Source: Bacillota bacterium
GTDB taxonomy: Bacteria > Bacillota > Dehalobacteriia > UBA4068
Reading direction: 5' to 3'
DNA length: 6,325 nucleotides
Assembly: GCA_030528765.1 (NCBI GenBank)
Contig: JAUMYD010000018.1
Coordinates: 1 to 6,325 of the forward strand
Shown here: positions 5,901-6,325 of the stretch, piece after piece
How positions within the stretch are numbered: position 1 is the stretch's first letter
Layout of the letters: the number at the start of each line of letters is the position of its first letter
The notes under the pieces: model-generated
Told to the model about the DNA's origin: nothing
Databases searched by the model: none
The model's input: only the letters and a program-made list of their open reading frames with translations
Program-made: the position numbers and the translations under genes

Positions 5901-6325
5901 GCGGGCAGGGGAAGAGGAGACGGCAGAGCTGCCCGATCTGAAGCTTTCCGGCCTGAGCCTGCAGGATCAGATCGGGGTGGAGCTGGCAGATCATCAGCTG
6001 GCAGAGCTGGCCGCCGAAGAAAAGAGCGGCAGATCCCAGCTGATCGCTGTCAGCCTGGATAAAGCCGGGCAGGTGAAGGCTTCCTCCCACTGCCTCAGCC
6101 GGGAGCAGCTTCGGGAGCTGATGGAGGGGATCACGGCCACTCTGCAGGAGACTGCCTGCGCCATGCTGGATGGGGAGATCCAGGCCTGGCCCCTGCTGGA
6201 CGGGAAGAACGATGCCTGCGCCCTCTGCGGGCAGCGGACAGTCTGCGGCTTTGACCGCACGCTCTCCGGCAAGCGCAGCCTTGCGGATTTGCTGCGAAAA
6301 GATAGCCCGCAGGAGGGAGAGAAGG
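2923..6325 (+). CDS. addB: AddB, helicase-exonuclease AddAB subunit B (3' end cut by window)
   Basis: 1134 codons are visible with no stop; relatives are about 1150-1170 aa, so little is missing. With AddA, AddB resects double-strand breaks and recognises Chi to load RecA. Walker A GPAGAGKT is at residues 8-15. A Walker B-like YIDGYSQFTP (203-212) follows, then a long degenerate helicase-like region that in the family scans for Chi. The C-terminal RecB-type nuclease has GTLYH (H802), GQIDRID (D917), VVDYKTG (D934, K936) and QLLLY (Q954). The four iron-sulphur cysteines are C772 (RRCPFAYF), C1099, C1102 and C1108, in the C-x2-C-x5-C spacing known from Bacillus AddB. All catalytic residues look intact, so both the nuclease and the Fe-S clasp should work. 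The start is set by AAGGAGG at 2912-2918. The protein is cytoplasmic, with no signal or membrane segment seen. The expected neighbour addA would lie downstream. Confidence 0.96.
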   Translation, partial: MSLRFILGPAGAGKTHFCIHRLAAEIEREPLASPLLFLLPEQATFIHERQLAAACPGGGFCRAEVSSFSRLVYRAYQRAGEKPLSPLSEGGKLMLGAAVSASCREELRILAPAAGKRGFAGQVMGAAEELFTYNISPEQLESAVAALLTAEPDSPSAAKLREIALLYRAYRRDYDGRYGSYGENMAFLAEQIRGGYLSDTVVYIDGYSQFTPSERQVLAAMLAVCPEVSITLPLEGRAAETRLSMDSPFYPAWSEYAALVELARKEGVPVEPPLLLDGAKGRFSHSPDLAAATAWLRGEDLPPCPGKPRGLRLLAARDRREELGRLGREILRLCREEGLRFREIGLFARDVDAYQDVLPAVFDEMGIPYFIDAKKSLLYHPLVELVRAVLEVWCYRAERRRLLRVLKNCLHPFCGDVGDRLENYILRHGLRFWHWQNGEKPLPAPEPDEGISPEELEALRKQGVEPLLRLCRALGERCTAKQLNAALYQLFAELGVEERLEALTQAALERGDGEQSEWHRQAWSLLQALLEEAEQLLGEAEHSPAELSDLYEAAFSGLTISTIPPGVDQVMVASLERSRNPELKAAFVLSLNEGVLPRRVTEAGLFGDGERRLLRKARIQLAPDSAERQCGENYLVYLALSRCGERLYLSYLLNGEDGSSLSPSPVIANLKRIFPELEAESCAVQDASLLVGGPADLALCSAELSRDGEQPLWQAVYRCYRERGTQASLLQQVERGWRYRPGQKPLSRALLQRWYGGRLSGSVSRLEQYRRCPFAYFASYGLKTQPRREYQLSAPDRGTLYHQALAEIGRRVQRDGLDWASLGEEELRAIVEQVLAELLPGFLSGIMDSSPRYQYLQSRLSRTLLHASLLLAEHVRRSGFLPIAFELPFGSREENSLPAFTVPLPGGRSLALRGQIDRIDLARDGEKAWLRVVDYKTGKPSFSQKQSLAGLQVQLLLYLQVVMANAELLSGSGEASPAGAYYAYVRDDLQAAERAGEEETAELPDLKLSGLSLQDQIGVELADHQLAELAAEEKSGRSQLIAVSLDKAGQVKASSHCLSREQLRELMEGITATLQETACAMLDGEIQAWPLLDGKNDACALCGQRTVCGFDRTLSGKRSLADLLRKDSPQEGEK
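6311..6316 (+). promoter_or_regulatory. Possible Shine-Dalgarno site for the gene after addB
   Basis: AGGAGG sits inside the extreme 3' end of addB, after the last conserved cysteine motif. In AddAB loci addA commonly follows addB directly or overlaps it, so this may be the addA ribosome binding site. It encodes Gln-Glu-Gly in the addB frame, so it could also be plain coding sequence. The start codon would lie outside the window. Confidence 0.35.

Noticed and set aside
4897..6090. Minus-strand open frame of 397 codons
   Set aside because: It is antisense to the AddB nuclease domain, whose motifs are intact in the plus frame; composition is typical of a shadow frame.

Overview
The window holds two large plus-strand genes of DNA and ribosome maintenance, separated by a 454-bp gap packed with repeats. 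Both proteins have the Bacillota (Firmicutes) form: a MutS2 carrying KOW-like and Smr domains, and AddB rather than RecC. Coding DNA is GC-rich, with strong preference for CTG, GAG, GGC and TGC codons, while the gap is clearly more AT-rich. Together with the repeat style, this suggests a moderately high-GC gut-type Bacillota, either Clostridia/Oscillospirales-like or Negativicutes. That placement is an inference; no rRNA or other marker gene is present.

Layout: 1-92 is a leader holding one copy (R0) of an AT-rich stem-loop repeat. 93-2468 is complete mutS2 (791 aa). 2469-2922 is non-coding and holds four more copies of the repeat, arranged as two head-to-head pairs (2486-2618 and 2633-2881). 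The second pair is interrupted by an unrelated REP-like element of about 100 bp (2694-2794). 2923-6325 is addB, which has a strong ribosome binding site and is still open at the window edge with 1134 codons visible. It is probably only a few tens of residues short, because its last iron-sulphur cysteine is already present. A Shine-Dalgarno-like AGGAGG at 6311-6316 suggests that the next gene, most likely addA, starts just outside the window.

MutS2 is an ATPase linked to recombination control and, in Bacillus, to rescue of collided ribosomes. AddB is the Chi-recognising second nuclease subunit of the AddAB break-resection machine. Both are housekeeping genes. The repeat-filled gap makes it unlikely that they form one tight operon. 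I see no mobile-element gene, CRISPR array, tRNA, rRNA or defence system. The most interesting material is the repeat family, whose stems carry compensatory base changes, and the nested insertion within it.
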